Positions 1 through 12,643 of a DNA stretch of 64,000 bases are shown here, one piece after another. Below the pieces are notes generated by a model that saw nothing but the letters and a program-made list of their open reading frames with translations, was not told the DNA's origin and made no database searches. Location of the stretch: contig NC_085876.1 of the NCBI RefSeq assembly GCF_034702125.1, forward strand, positions 16,307,253 to 16,371,252, read 5' to 3'. Every line of letters begins with the position of its first letter. Within the stretch, counting starts at the first letter, position 1. Position numbers and translations under genes: made by a program. This DNA comes from Engraulis encrasicolus (Eukaryota > Chordata > Actinopteri > Clupeiformes > Engraulidae).

Positions 1-1754
1 TACAGATGGTGTAACTTCAATCTGCTCATTACCGTGCCGGGCCGCGACAGCGTACCGTGATCATTACACCCTGTGGCCATTCGGAATGCGGGGGGCAGTA
101 TAGCACAGCTTTTGCAGAGCAGCGTCTGCCTGTGTCTATGGTCTGTTTGTGCTTCCGTCCTTGCCCGTCCCCCAGTTTTAGTAGTAGTAGAAATACAGTC
201 AGCAAATTGCATGTTTTATTTAGCATTGGGCATTTGATAGGGCATTTGATAATAACACAAGTGTGAGCCCTAAACAAGACCACAACCACAATAACCCAAT
301 TTAGGACCATAGGCCTATTCAACCGTTTCCACAACCACACTGATCACAGTTGCTTCATCTGTAATGCCAGGGCTAAGAATAACGAAAATAGCAAAACAGA
401 GTAGGCTAATAAACCGTAATGGAGAGACTGAGGAGACATGAAATCAAGCGGCGGAGTTCGGACCATTTTGAGTGGACCGATGTCGCTTGCTTTGTGTAGC
501 CCTATCAAGCAAGCCTGTCTGTCTCATTTGTGCGATGAGCACAAAAACACAAATTGAACCACTCGTATAGTGTGAGTCAAACAGACATGAACAACATTGT
601 AGCCTAATGAAGTTGTGCCCCGTCATGTCAGCATGAGAGAGGTGATTTTACATTTGGCGACGACATTCCGTCTTTAAAACTGGCGCATGCCGCTTCCCCT
701 ATTGCAGGTTATTACCTGATCTACACTGTCGTTACCACAAAAAACAAGGTAGCACAACTTAATACTATTACTAGCCTATATATCTGGTAGCCTAAATAGT
801 AGGTTGAAGACGGGGGTATTATTGGTGCACTGGGTTTTTTTTTGCGAAGCAGAGTAATCTGCTTCAGTGTAGCTCATTGTATGTTGATCCCTCCCTCAGT
901 TTTAGGCTACAAGTGGAAAGAGTCAGCCAATTGCGCACGTAACATTGGGTATTTGATAATAACACAAGCGTGATCCCTAAACAAGACCGCCAGTCGACGG
1001 TGTTTTGTTTTCATTATTCTGTCCTGCATTCACCGTCTCAATTCCGCTCCTAACTTATAGGCTAAGTGATGTCTGTTAATTATTTCTGCACTACCTATTC
1101 AAGTCAGGAACGGATATCCTCAGGATAGCCTACGGACTAATAGGTTGAAGACGTTTTTTTTGTATTGGTGCTTGTGAACATTTCATCCTTTCAATGCGCT
1201 GTTGTGCGCGATCGACGGGATTCCGGTTAACTGGGGATGTGATGCACACATGACAATACATCTGTTACACCAGGTGTGGCTAATCATCTGTGATTAGGAC
1301 TGCAAATTCAGTTGCTTCGGTGGAGATGCGAACCAACAGTAGGCTTAGGCTATGACTGGGGAACTATGACTCCTTCGGAGGCTGGATAACCTGTCGCGCC
1401 ACGACATGTCACAAAAGGCTGTGCAGTCCCGTGCACTGCACTGCACTGCTGTAACCCACCCATCCCCCACAGACAAACATTCATGTTCTGAAAAGTTCAA
1501 CACGTTCTGAACATTTTAGCCGCTTTGCATTAAGTTTTCGAGCAGACACTTGTCCACGGTGACGCAACATCGAAAGTGAAACGCAGAGACTGTTCACAAA
1601 TAACTGAATAAAGATTTCATTAAAAAAAAAAACCCACAGCATTTCTATGAAAATGTGCTGGGTGACCACACTGCCTATGCCTATCCAGATGCACGTATAG
1701 CAACAATGAGAAAGAGAGGGAGAGACGGAGAGAGAGAGAGCGATTAGCGCGTAT

Positions 1755-1758
<4 letters not shown>
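1..1758. other. Gene-free stretch with a diverged direct duplication
   Basis: I see no coding exon here. About 100 bases near 172-284 recur in diverged form near 896-990 (shared cores: the run before 'gcatttgataataacacaag' and 'ccctaaacaagacc'). A shorter phrase, 'taggttgaagacg', recurs at about 803 and 1141. This points to an old repeat with a spacing of roughly 0.7 kb. No element ends were found. Confidence 0.4.

Positions 1759-1794
<36 letters not shown>
1729..1794. repeat. Compound (GA)n / (GT)n microsatellite
   Basis: A short GA tract is followed by about 18 uninterrupted GT units. The strand-asymmetric dinucleotides create long but meaningless His/Thr and Cys/Val reading frames. Confidence 0.95.
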
Positions 1795-1795
<1 letters not shown>

Positions 1796-2945
1796 GGGGA
1801 ACATTTGAAGTGAAAAAAAACACCCTCCCCCACTTCAGCATCAGATGTTGGTGGTCTACAAGTCAATATGTTTACCCGACTATCTTGTAGCCCAGTCATG
1901 AAGTTCATAAAGCCATCGGTAGCCTATAGGCCAAGATATCCAAAATCCCTCCGCAAATTTCTGCATTGCCTGAGTTCATAGGCTAAAACAACTTTATTTA
2001 GGCCTAACTTATTTAGCTTACTTTATTAGCCTTATTTAGGCCTATTATCGTATTTAGGCTTTAACGTGGACCTATTTTACAAAATATCGAAAGAAGGAAA
2101 AGACACGACAGACAAGTTGAGGCTTACTGATCGTAGCCTATTACAGCAAATCGAACATGCGCTTTATGAACACACTAGCCTGAGGGCAAACATCTTCTTG
2201 GCACTATTGAGATAACCAGGCCATGCCATGAATTCAACTAGGCCTACCTGGGCCCACACTAAAATACTGACAGACTACAATTGCTTGGATCTTCAGTGGG
2301 TTTCGTGGGTCCGGGGGGATGGGTGGTGATGGCACGCTTGATGTATTTTCCCCCACCCCATGCATGCACGCGGACACAGAGGGTCGGGACATTCACCCAA
2401 TGAATGACTGAGTGCGGCTAAATATGCCTGTTGCATATCGTAGCCTAATTATTCACACATCACGTCAAGTCACAAATTAGTAGTCTCTTGCAGTTGACCT
2501 ATGCCAAATTAACGTCCTCCCTGTAAGGCTGCACTAATTCAAACAGGTAGAGGAGTCGGCTTAGCCTATAGCCAAAGTCTATAAAATGTAGCCTATTTTT
2601 TGTAATTTCCAATTATCTAGGCTATGTTTACGATAATGATTTGTTGCGCTACGACGGTGCTCAAGACAAGTTGGAACATAGTCATCTCAAGTGCTCCCAT
2701 TTTATTTTGATCCTGCTTTAAGTCAATGGGCGAGAGGGACGGATGAAACGGGTGTTTCATTCGTCCCGACAGTGTCTACTGACACTAAAATCCCTTTTGC
2801 CTGTAAACCTGACAACTTTGACTTTTCATACTTTCGGATATGTTAAAGTTTTCGAGTAAATCGCAGTGTTTCATTCGTCCCGAGTTTCATGAGTCCCTGC
2901 TCTCCCCTACTGCCTAAACTGTTACAGTTTAAATGCGTCCTCTCC

Positions 2946-2950
<5 letters not shown>
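1795..2950. other. No gene recognised
   Basis: A moderately AT-rich stretch with many 'aggcctat'-like words and no exon, terminal repeat or TSD that I can defend. Confidence 0.4.
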
Positions 2951-2983
<33 letters not shown>

Positions 2984-3010
2984 CGAGAGAGGGAGAGAGA
3001 GAGAGCGAGG
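2951..3010. repeat. Compound (GT)n / (GA)n microsatellite
   Basis: About 15 GT units run into a GA-rich tract (2985-3016). Confidence 0.95.
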
Positions 3011-3598
3011 GAGAGAGGCGCTTAATTCCCCGCAGAAAGAGCAAGGCGATGTCTCCAAATATTAGACAAATGCATCTTATTTTAGTTAAGTAGACATCAG
3101 GGATGTATTTTGCTTAATAGCAACGCCGACCTGATTGGTTCATATTGCTCTGAATAGCCACAGAAGGCTAGGCTATATTTTAATGGGTTTACGCGCGCGA
3201 GGTCATCTAACTGTGGTCACAGTCGCCAGGTGCTATTATGAGAGGAAAACTATAGCACGTTGGCAAACATTAAAGTCAGTTTAAGCCATGCATATGATGA
3301 ACCAGTTTTCTTGTTTGAAAAAACACACTTCCCGGTGCGCAAGGTGCATGCATTTCTGACTGACCCAGATGAAATCGCATGAGGAACTCCATGATTATGA
3401 GATGACATTGCATAGGCCTATATTTCCCAGCATATATTTCCCCCCTCTCTCTCTCTCTCTCTCTCCAAACCCAGTTGTACTTGGACTCACTTTTAACACC
3501 GCTGGCCTTGAATCGCAGCACACATTGCAGTGAGCCGTGCCGTGTGCGAGTGCTGAGCAACTTCACCCCTAACGTTTCACCTAGACTAGCGAGTGCAG

Positions 3599-4014
3599 TG
3601 TTGTAAATCACGTGGAATAAGTGCAGCGATTACCTGCGTAGCCTACTTAATTATGGAAGTGAGTGTCATTTGGACTGCCTATGGAATCAAGCCTACTGTC
3701 ACCAAGCTCTTCCTGTCTCCCCAGCCTCGCAATAGATGGACACCTGGCCACCGCTCCTCCGCCTCCTTCGGAACGGATGACTGTGGGGGGGATCTCCAAG
3801 GAAATTTGGAATTTCGGACTTGTATAGATTTGGGGTGCCCCGGGACTCTTTTAGATTTCTGTTAGTTAATAAATATTATTTTAAAACTCAATATTTGTGT
3901 CTTGGCGTATTTGTGGTGTACAGTACTCTCCAGGGTATTTGGTAACAAGGAGAGGTGTCGCTGGAAAAATGCGCACTTTCTCACCTGCGACACATAACCC
4001 GACAGTTGGTTACA
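3599..4014 (+). other. Possible solo LTR or a terminal exon with poly(A) signal (uncertain)
   Basis: A GC-richer block with a polypyrimidine-rich middle is followed by AATAAA (about 3870-3875), a T-rich stretch, and then a segment ending in 'acagttggttaca'. The order promoter-like block, AATAAA, short tail, CA end fits a retroviral-type LTR. I could not find a matching partner LTR, a clear TSD or an internal region, so a 3' terminal exon is equally possible. The flanks 3020-3598 (with a CT tract at 3443-3465) and 4015-4743 hold no gene I can recognise. Confidence 0.2.
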
Positions 4015-4741
4015 CTTAATTTGAGCACGAAAACAGCAATATCAGTCGCTTGCTAATTTTTGCCAATGTGACAACATTAAATTCATTAGGGAAGTGTAGG
4101 TTAGGTTATCGCCCCAGCTGTTGGCGATGTGAGATAAATAGCCAACGCTTACACGCTCAAACGAAGCGCTGTTAGGTTACTGCGGTGAGGTGTATTGCAC
4201 TCTCAGTAATTTTTACCAAACGAAAAAGTATCCACATCCAGACAACAAGTCTGAAGTTGCAATATTAGACGTTTCAAATCTTGCGATGCGATAATCGGTA
4301 TGGCTTCTGGCTACACTCAATTTACATTTTGTCAGAGCTTGCACATTAATGCAATTCATCCGATCATCATTTAAAAAAAAAAAGAAAATTCATTACATTA
4401 TTTAGGCTATTCTTTTTATGACTCTTCCTACTTCCTGGAGGTGTTCTCACACAATTTATAGGCATGTTGTTATCCGCTGAATCGGTGCGTGCTGGTGAAT
4501 ATGAGCATATATTAATATGCCGTCAGCATCGTCTAAAACATTCCAAGCGCTCCCAAGTGCCACCCGGCGGTTGTTTGGGTACACTGCAGCTAGGCCCGGT
4601 ACGTACCGAGGTGGATGACGTGGCATTACCTCGGTAAAGGGTGTGCATTGTAGGGGGACCGACTGTACTGTATGAGATACAAGGTGAATCTATTTTTCAT
4701 TTAATAGTGTTCTAACACGGCAAGTGTTCTGGGCAGTCAAG

Positions 4742-4743
<2 letters not shown>

Positions 4744-4797
<54 letters not shown>
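4744..4797. repeat. (TG)n microsatellite, 27 units
   Basis: An uninterrupted TG run that ends only 26 bases before the acceptor of the HECT exon, so it lies in the 3' part of that intron. Confidence 0.95.
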
Positions 4798-4799
<2 letters not shown>

Positions 4800-4823
4800 C
4801 TGTTGTCTGTGGATATTTTTTAG

Positions 4824-5413
4824 GTTCAAGGATGGGCTTTCGACCCTCAACCTGATGCAGGCTCTGGAGCAACATGCTTCTCTTTTCAAAGACTTCATGT
4901 GTAGCAGTGAGATAACGCTGACCTCCCAAACAGTTGAAAATCTGTTCGAGTTTCACCTAAGTGCACCAGGGAGCACCCGACGCCAAGACGAAACCCGAGT
5001 CTTGGGATTCTGGATAGACTATCTCATTGAGATACAAGGTATCATTTCATTTCCATTCTTTTATTTATTCCACTCTTTATCACAGTTGTGTACAAACTCA
5101 GGTGAATAGTTTGAATACAATGTTAACAAAAAACACATTTGAAGACCATGTTATTAAGATTTACTTATTTTATTTAGGCAGCGAAATCGGTCCTTCCTTG
5201 GCGGACCTCCTAATGTTCGCCACAGGGCTCAAGTCCCTCCCCCCAGCTGGACTGAATCCCAAACCTCAGCTGGTCTTCAATTGGACGTCCCGGTTCCCCC
5301 AAGGCCGCACCTGTGCCAACACCATTGAGATTCCTATTTTGCAGACTTATGAGATGTTTCAGGACAGCATGAGCTTTGGAATCCAAAACTGCCCTGGCTT
5401 TGGCATGTACTAG
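4824..5413 (+). CDS. C-terminal two exons of a G2E3-like HECT E3 ubiquitin ligase
   Basis: Exon A is 4824-5038 and exon B is 5178-5413. The acceptors (tattttttag, ttatttag) and the donor (caag|gtatc) are good, and the frame stays open across the junction (codon Q|GS). The product matches the C-terminal part of the expanded fish 'G2/M phase-specific E3 ligase-like' family: it starts FKDGLSTL, has an LLMFATG block, then RTCANTIEIPIL, and ends NCPGFGMY before a stop. HECT ligases accept ubiquitin on a cysteine in the C-lobe; the Cys at 5312-5314 sits in the expected TC context. The upstream exons were not found in the window, so the gene is either truncated or begins before it. An AATAAA follows 37 bases after the stop. 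The integrase gene ends tail to tail with it once the insertion at 5531-16727 is removed, so this may be cargo of a mobile element and not a host gene. Confidence 0.75.
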
Positions 5414-5440
5414 CCTTTTTAATGTAATTCTATTTATATA

Positions 5441-5455
5441 TTTATTATTAATAAA
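5441..5455. terminator. Overlapping poly(A) signals on both strands
   Basis: AATAAA on the + strand at 5450-5455 serves the HECT gene. TTTATT at 5441-5446 is AATAAA on the - strand. It would lie about 120 bases past the integrase stop codon if the piggyBac-like insertion were absent. Confidence 0.5.
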
Positions 5456-5547
5456 ATCAATCATTCAAAAAGTAATTTTGCATGCGTATCTGTACCATCT
5501 AAGTAACAAAACATTGCTTAATATCGCAACTTAACCCTTTTAATGCC

Positions 5548-6610
5548 GTCGTCGCAAAATTGCGACAGGCCGCGGTATTGAATTAGGTGGGCTGTCACGT
5601 CGAATAGAGTGTAAAATCTTGTCCATACTCCTTTCCACTGGGTGGCAGACATGTGGTACTTCAATCCTTTCTAAGAATTTCGACCCCTCTTAGTGCATTT
5701 TTTTAGAGTAATTTCCATTTGAAAACCCAGACGCGGAAGTGCGTTGCAAGTCACTATTTCGAAACAAAGGAGGATCGGCGTTGTGAGATTGTGCACATAA
5801 TTTCCTCTAATTCAAGCCCAAATACATTCCAAATGCAATTTGTCTTGGTGGTTTATGTGTAGTGACATTATATTTTCCCACAAGTTGATTGTATATGTGT
5901 AGACATTTATAATATGACCTTAGGTGATGTAGTCCATGAGCCAGACCACCGATCGCAATCGAAAGGGTGGGCAAAGTCTTGTTGGTATTTTATTATTGCT
6001 ATATATGTCCAGTTTATGAATTGGTATGATAACCTTTGCAGAACAGTAGCTTTATCATATTTATCATGTATTTCTTATTTGAACCATTTTACACTAAAAA
6101 CGCCTAGGCTAATTTGCCAATATCTTGATAAATTGAACATAAAAATGACTTTGAGATAAATATATTCATAGGAAAAGATGTTATACAAAGTTCTTGGATA
6201 GTTAAAAGGGCACGTTACACATATTTCCCACTTAATTTAATTCAGGCCCCCATTTTCACTGACTTTTCATTTAAAAATGAGGGTTTATTTCTCAAGAGTG
6301 AAAATACTGGAAGATTGGGTAAAAAAAATAAATCTCCTATGCCTCACCACACAATTTTCCCAGTACATTACAATACAGGTGGGTTTTGTATTACAAGTTT
6401 CCTTAATAGTTATGTTTCATTATCCAAACAAAGTGTAATGTACATGTACTTAAATGTAAACTAATTTACAGACACACTCGAATTTGATATGTAGACAACC
6501 TATTTGATAAAGCAGAGACTACACTTTTTACATCGACTAAGGGTGTTCGGAGAGGATAAAGTAACTTTTTGTACCATGCTGTTATTGAGAGTGTACTACA
6601 CTATACAATC
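5548..6610. other. No gene recognised (interior of piggyBac-like element)
   Basis: AT-rich sequence with short frames only. There are no splice-bounded coding exons and no terminal repeats. Confidence 0.4.
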
Positions 6611-7192
6611 CAGTGGCATGCACAGACATTTTTGGGGGCAGTTGCTCAAGGTGGGGGTGGGGGGCGTGTGGAACTTCCAGTTGCCTTGCTAGGTTAGAGC
6701 AGGAGTGGGGAGCCGTTTTCATTCGTGGACCACTTCAAATTTTACAAAAGGCTGCACTATGAACACAGATCAGGATTTCCCCCTGCTGTTTAGGCCTATA
6801 TTGAAGGTGGGCACCTTCACAACAGACCCCACCTCCACTAGGTCCCCTGAAAACAACTTAAGTGCATTGCAAATTAAATTTCTAAGAGTTCTTTACAAAG
6901 CATGTCAAATTCCATTTGAAACTGCATACGATTAAAATTACATCAGGGGCCGTAAACGGCCCTTGAGACATAAGTTACATTCCCTACCCTTGAATTATAA
7001 ACTATATTATATCAGGGGGAATTGTCACATGCTTTTGATCTGAAGAATTTCTACCGCATGATCATGCCAATATGGAACACATTGTGACAAAATAAAAGGG
7101 AACTGTCAAAAAGGGCCTTTTTTGTCCAATACTGCGAAGGGGCAGGTGCTTTAGCACCACCAAGTCCGTTCCTATATCTGTGCATGCCTATG
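6611..7192. mobile_element. Non-autonomous hAT element, 582 bp, 8-bp TSD ATACAATC
   Basis: The element starts CAGTGGCATGCACAGA and ends TCTGTGCATGCCTATG. It is flanked by ATACAATC at 6603-6610 and 7193-7200, a perfect 8-bp duplication as expected for hAT. A second hAT-like element sits inside it. Confidence 0.85.
6699..6992 (-). mobile_element. hAT-like MITE nested in the 6611-7192 element
   Basis: The ends are CAGGAGTGGGG and CCCTACCCTTG. It is an inverted relative of the element at 31230-31542: both carry the phrase 'aaggccgtttacggcccttg' (or its complement), a 'ccctgatataat' / 'attacatcagggg' stretch and a Leu/Phe-rich middle. I could not see a matching TSD for this copy. Confidence 0.55.
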
Positions 7193-7200
7193 ATACAATC

Positions 7201-9430
7201 ACTTGGGTTTGGAAATCTAATCATAAAAGTAAAGTCCCAAATCAACAGACTGACCCACTCTGCACTGAAAGTAGTGGGGGTGAGGGATCACCCCACCTTC
7301 AAAGCAACATACTGTATGAAGAGTCCAGAGAGCAGGCCAGTAACAGGGAATAACAGATTACACGTTTCACGATTATTAACAATCAAAAAATTGAAGAGTT
7401 GCATTCTCTTACAGTTACTACTTCAGTGTCTGGTAATGAAAGAACATTTACCATGTGAAAATAAGTGGTGGTTTCTAGATTCATATGTTATGCTATTCTC
7501 AAATTTTGATCATTCCACACATAACCCAGAGAATACACATAATGTGCATGCGTGTTGGTGTGGCAGTGGCTGTGCGTCTGTGCCTGACAGATGGAGTTGA
7601 CTCTATGAGCTTTATCTGCTTGCATTTGTCTCCTTCTGCTCAAATATCTACCTTCATCTGGCTGTCCCTGCTGGTAACTCTTATAATGTCGTCTTAGGCT
7701 GAGTTTCCCAAAAACATGTAGCCTCTTAGTGCAGCTGGGGTCGCCAGCGACCCTATTCACTTGCTGAAAATGCTTAACTACATCATAACAACATTGCTAT
7801 GAAATTACAGAGAGCCATAGTGCTGCTCTAAGGGGTTGTAGTAATAAGTATTACTTAAGTACGAGGCACCCTTTAGACAATATCAGGGATAGACATCAAT
7901 TCAAGTTTATACAATACCTTTTCTTGTACATGCATGCTTAACACATGTGTGGGGAAAAGGCCTATACACTTTTAGTGGTGATGTGTATATTCCTGATATA
8001 CTGACAAGGGGCCACCTCATACTTGTGTACTTTACCTGTACCTCATACATGTGTAATTTGTAGTTTCCAAAGTAGTTATTAAAATGGGTGATTTTATTTT
8101 TTACTCAAATTACAATTTGGCCCAAGTATTTTACTTACATCTACCTTGAGTACTGAGGAAGGCAAAATTGAAATAAAGGGGAAAATCTGTCAGACATGAA
8201 GGGAAATTGTGTGTTATTACCATTTACCATAAACTATCTATTTTGAACTAATCTATTGGATTACTATTTAGGGCTCGCCGGCCCCATACCATTAGTCCGA
8301 CAGCCCACAGACGGTACACAAGTTGCAAGCAACTGGCTGAGAATAGTAGAGCACACACCAGGGACTAGATCTGAGGGAGTAGCAACGCAGCCTGAAAACA
8401 AGTTTTTTAGAAGATATACAAGACTTATCATTTATTAACAAAATTTATTCATAAATGTAATCTCACAACAGGAAATTAAATTAAATCCACCAGACTATTT
8501 CCTTTGGTAGGCTTCCCAGCCTTTGAAATTGAAGGTCCCAGACCCAAACACAATGAAATCCAGACCCCTAAATTCAGAGTAATGGGCTATTGTATCAATG
8601 AGCTGACCCTAGGCCTGCAATTTTGCCACACCAGGGCACACATAATTTTGTTCAGGTTATTATTCAGGTTTGTGCCAGGTTATTGGAAGATGACTTGTGT
8701 AGAGATAGACAGAGGTCATGAAGGGTGCTATTTAAGGAAAGCAATAGAAATACAAACTGAAAGTAACTAACTTTTACTCAAATTACATTTTTTGTATTTT
8801 TTTTTTTTTACTTTTACTCAAGTAGATTTTTTTTACTTCCACTTTGAGTAGAATTTGAACCAAGTAATGGTATTTTACTATTCCTACTTAATTACATTTT
8901 TTTGTATTCTTTCCACCTCTTATAGCCTCCTACTGCAAATGGGCCTGGCGACAGGCCAATTCACTCTTGGCTGAAAACGCTCAACTACATTATAACAACA
9001 TTGCTAACAATGCAAGAAGTCTTAGGTAACCGATTAAGACTTGGCCATTACCATTTGGTGACAATAAGGTTATAACAGAGGGACTGCGTTACAACGTTAA
9101 AGCCAGCCGGCCGGGGTGCACCACATGACAACCGGGGTACACTACATGACAGTTTTCTTGAACTACTTTGTACCCAGTGCGAGTACTACCGAGCCACCAG
9201 GTTATTTGATAGGGAATATCTTAACATGAAATACAGATTTTCTAATGTAAGGGGGAAGGGGCTAGGGCTACAATAGAAAAATAATGTAAAGTAAATACAA
9301 AAAATAATCATAAAAACACAAAAGGACAGTGCAGGCCGTGGAAAGCTCAGAGCCTTAAAGCTCACGATGAGATCAGAGCTCTTTTCATAAGCTGGGGCAG
9401 GACTTGGAGCTGTCCATGTATGTATTCATG
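7201..9430. other. Repeat-rich stretch without a gene
   Basis: Two diverged copies of a fish repeat containing 'ctgaaaa.gct.aactaca' and 'taacaacattgct' lie at about 7695-7800 and 8930-9020. A-rich/T-rich stretches built on 'acttttactcaagta' occur at 8090-8150 and 8765-8920, typical of a degraded DNA transposon. No coding exon is supported. Confidence 0.4.
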
Positions 9431-9440
9431 AAGCATTTAG

Positions 9441-9902
9441 GTGTCAACTCTACATAACATCGACAAATACGTAGAACATAAATACAACCTGCTACCAGCT
9501 TTTCTGCACTCAGCATGGTGTGTGAATCAAGCCAACTTCCACCATGTGAGGACTGCCTCCTCATGCATGCTATGTTTGCCAACTATCAAGGCTGGCATCT
9601 TGAGAGCAAGTCTTCAGCAGCATCCACAAATCCCAAGCCCACTTGACCATGGTTGGGCCAACTATGAAAATGACCAGCTCATTATGGATGCGGCAATCTC
9701 CAGCCCCTGAGGCAGTGCTACAACTGATGTCTTGCAAGTACAGCCATCAATGCAAACTGCCGGATTGCCAATGTCTGAGAAGTAGCTCAAAATGCACAAC
9801 CCTCTAAAAACTCAAGACATGCGTATATCAGCATGAAGAGGATAATCATAGTGACATATTTCCAGATGCTTACTGGACTGAGTCAGATCTTGAGGACTGA
9901 AA
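9441..9902 (+). pseudogene. Relic of a CXC (tesmin/TSO1-type) cysteine-rich domain protein
   Basis: Frame 3 reads LPTIKAGILRASLQQHPQ and then PLDHGW, a block I associate with a fish family that ends in a CXC domain. It is followed in another frame by CKYSHQCKLPDCQC, then SSKCTTL, a TAA stop, KLKTC, and an acidic tail ending DLED before a stop at about 9900. CXC domains bind zinc and AT-rich DNA. The copy is dead: a frame change lies near 9700, the first CXC cysteine pair reads C-K-Y, and a stop interrupts the second cysteine cluster. The family assignment is from motif memory. The surrounding sequence is inside the piggyBac-like block. Confidence 0.45.
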
Positions 9903-9934
9903 TAATGCTCTTTAGTTTATTTTAATATGGTTAA

Positions 9935-10690
9935 TGTGTATTTGTTCATGGTGTTTGTTCATGTTATTCTTGCTGTTGCAGGACAAGTTTAATAATAATA
10001 TAAAAAAAAACGATTTCACATGTTGTCATTTTTATCACATTTTGTCATTCACATATTGCTTAGGTGATTCTATTAGGTCTATTGGTATGGTCTAACAACA
10101 GTTTTAGGGTCTTGATTGAAGGGAAAGCATCCCTGAGGAAATGTAAGCACCCTGTGTGGTCAAAAAACTGCATAATAACAAACAACAACAATACAGTTTT
10201 CACATTTCCGTTTTACTGGTTCACCATTTCAACGCATGATCTTTCACTAACTACCTCTTTGCAATGGTTATCATGCCATATTAATGTACAGTATATGGTT
10301 GTCACATGTTAGTATGTGTTAATTCATTATGTTTTTGGTGTTGCTTTGCTGTTGGGGGAAAAGTAAAAAAGTAAAAATAAAAAAAACATAAAAAACGGAT
10401 TTCATATGTTATCCTTTTTATCACATTTTGTCATTCACATATTGCTGAGGTGATTCTATTAGGCCTATTAGTGTGCTCTAACAACCCCTGTAGGGTCTTA
10501 ATAGAAGGGGAAGCATCCCTGAGGTAATTCAAGCACCCTGTGTGGTCAATTAACTACATAATAGCAAAGAACCACAATACCGATTTTCACATTTCCATAT
10601 TACTGGTCCACCATTTCAACACATGATAACTACCAAAAAGCTACCTGTTTGCAATGGTTATCATGCCAAACTGTTTACTTGAGATGTCCA
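9935..10690. repeat. Tandem duplication, two ~385-bp units
   Basis: The segment 10012-10285 recurs at 10399-10670 with modest divergence. Landmarks in both copies are 'tcacattttgtcattcacat', 'gaagcatccctgagg' (with one small change before it), 'agcaccctgtgtggtcaa' and 'tgcaatggttatcatgcca'. The unit probably starts near 9935. The repeat follows the CXC relic directly and may be its 3' untranslated tail. Confidence 0.75.
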
Positions 10691-12050
10691 AGAAGTCAAA
10701 AAAACAGATTAGAACTTGCCCACCCGTTCGATTGCGAGAGGTCAATTTTTGGGACCTGGCTCAAGGCCTAATGCGTCTCCTATTGCTAGCTTAGCCGTGG
10801 CTACAGAGAAGAACAGCCAATTCGAATAGGGAGTGAAATAGGAACGTGGCGTCAGTCTTACATACATAAACAGTTTTACAAACATAAATGATCCTAACCA
10901 CAACTCAATTGAAAGTTTCGGGATTGAGAGAAGTGGTTTGTTTGAAGACTTCATTATGTAGGGGAGTTCCCATTTGAACACAAGCGACGCGGACGCGAAG
11001 GCGAAGCCCTGTTCCAAGCGAGCTGAACCCATGCGACTGGTTCCACTCACTGAATAAATCTGAAGCAAGTAGCATATTCCTGCCCCAAACGACAACTTGT
11101 CGTGATGTTTTGTGTGCAATGCAATTGCGTATTTCGCCCCTCAAGTAATTGCAGCCATTATTATAAGAAAAAAGATGTTGCTGCTGAGATTGCAACACAG
11201 ACGGTCAATCGGCTGTTTGGGACCTCCCCTGTCAAACACAGGAACACGGTGTAGCCTACCTAGGAAACATTATGACCCTGAACACAAACTAATGAACATT
11301 TGCGGGGTTGTGAGAATGTTTTTGTTGGCGATTTGTAAATGGTTACGGGGGATTTCCTTAGAACATGCGAGAAGCGTTTATTGTCATCCAAACCCACAGG
11401 GCGATATGCGTAATTTCACTGAATAAACCTCTAAATAGCACAGGCAACCACCAAGTAGCCTATCTTGTCATGCGTTTTATGCAATACAATGCCATATGTC
11501 GCCCCTAAAGTAATTGCAGTCATCATGTGTTTATAGAAATAGGCTATGTTTCACTTGGTGATGAACTTTGACGTGCGTCTTCCCCTAAGCTGGAGTAGGC
11601 GAAAAAGCTAAAACATAAAGATAAAGTATGTCATTTCCCTCTATGAAAGACAGTAAGTAAAACCACTGCTACAAAAAAGAATGGATTATCCTGTTAGACG
11701 TTGTACATCCCGTAGAAATTCGATACGTGGCTTGGGGAAATATCTGCGTTTTTTTTTTCACCGTCGCGCACGGCGAAATGAAGACGCAGGCTACCCTATA
11801 ACACACATTTTAGACTTGTTGAAAACTGGGTTGGTCACCGTGGTTGGACTGTCTTTAGTAGAGTTTGTCTAGTCACTAAAGCAGAAGAGGGGGCGGAACA
11901 GGAGAGACTGGAGAGGAAAGCGCTGCGCTATGCGTGAGGGGCGAGGGTGCCGCTTCTGATTGCCTTCAGGCGGTCGACTTTAGGTGTTACTTTATAACGT
12001 ATATTATAATGTGTTATTATATGGTTGTGACGTCATCTGTCGAATGCTCC
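10691..12050. other. Gene-free stretch with a diverged ~375-bp duplication
   Basis: A block around 11095-11175 ('tattt.cgcccctcaagtaattgcag') has a diverged copy at 11465-11540 ('tatgtcgcccctaaagtaat'). Each is preceded by 'ctgaataaa.ct'. I see no coding exon. Confidence 0.4.
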
Positions 12051-12124
12051 ATTCATTTCAACGGGGCTCCCCAACGTTCGGACGTCTGTTATTTTTCGAT
12101 AACGGACGGGTTGGTCTATAACAG

Positions 12125-12385
12125 ACCGCTGTCAATGGCAACAAGACTTTTCACTGCTAAAGCGACTTTTCAACAAGACTCTAATCAGCTGCTGTGATAG
12201 ACAGCACCCGTTGTCCTGGCTACCGCTGTCAATGGCAACAAGACGTTCACTGCTAAAGCCACTGGCTTGTATACAAGTCAGTGGCTAGAAGCGAATGTTT
12301 CATACCACTCCGCAGAGTGTCCGGTCTTTTGTCACTCTAATCAGCTGCTGTGATAGACAACACCTGTTGTCCTGGCTAGCCTACC
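12125..12385. repeat. Interleaved direct repeats (~95-bp and ~158-bp spacing)
   Basis: 'gctgtcaatggcaacaagac' occurs at 12129 and 12226. 'ctctaatcagctgctgtgat' followed by 'agaca.cacc.gttgtcctgg' occurs at about 12179 and 12337. This looks like a partial internal duplication of a non-coding repeat. Confidence 0.6.
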
Positions 12386-12513
12386 TAGCTGTTGCCTAGC
12401 GGTGTTCCACAACGGCACTGTTTTGTTTTGCGCAGCAACAATCTTAACATTAAATAGGTCTAAAGAAATGTCCCCGCATGTGTGAATCATTTAAGTATAT
12501 CCATATAATAAGC

Positions 12514-12643
12514 GGGTTAACTTTCGGCGAGTCGGTCGCTTTGTGGAATAGCAGCACTTCAGAGAGAAGCTCCGCGTCGGGGTCTAAAGATTCTCTCTGT
12601 CGTGCTGCTATTCCACGGTAGCGACCTTCTCGCCGAACGTTAA
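12514..12643. repeat. Near-perfect foldback, ~55-bp arms, ~22-bp loop
   Basis: The left arm begins GGGTTAACTTTCGGCGAG and includes GTGGAATAGCAGCAC. The right arm is its reverse complement (GTGCTGCTATTCCAC ... CTCGCCGAACGTTAACCC). The whole block could form a long hairpin and looks like a MITE or half of a foldback repeat. The flanking duplication is unclear. Confidence 0.75.

Noticed and set aside
11934..12197. 87-codon + strand frame at 11934 as a gene
   Set aside because: It runs into interleaved non-coding direct repeats, and has no motif, splice site or poly(A) context.
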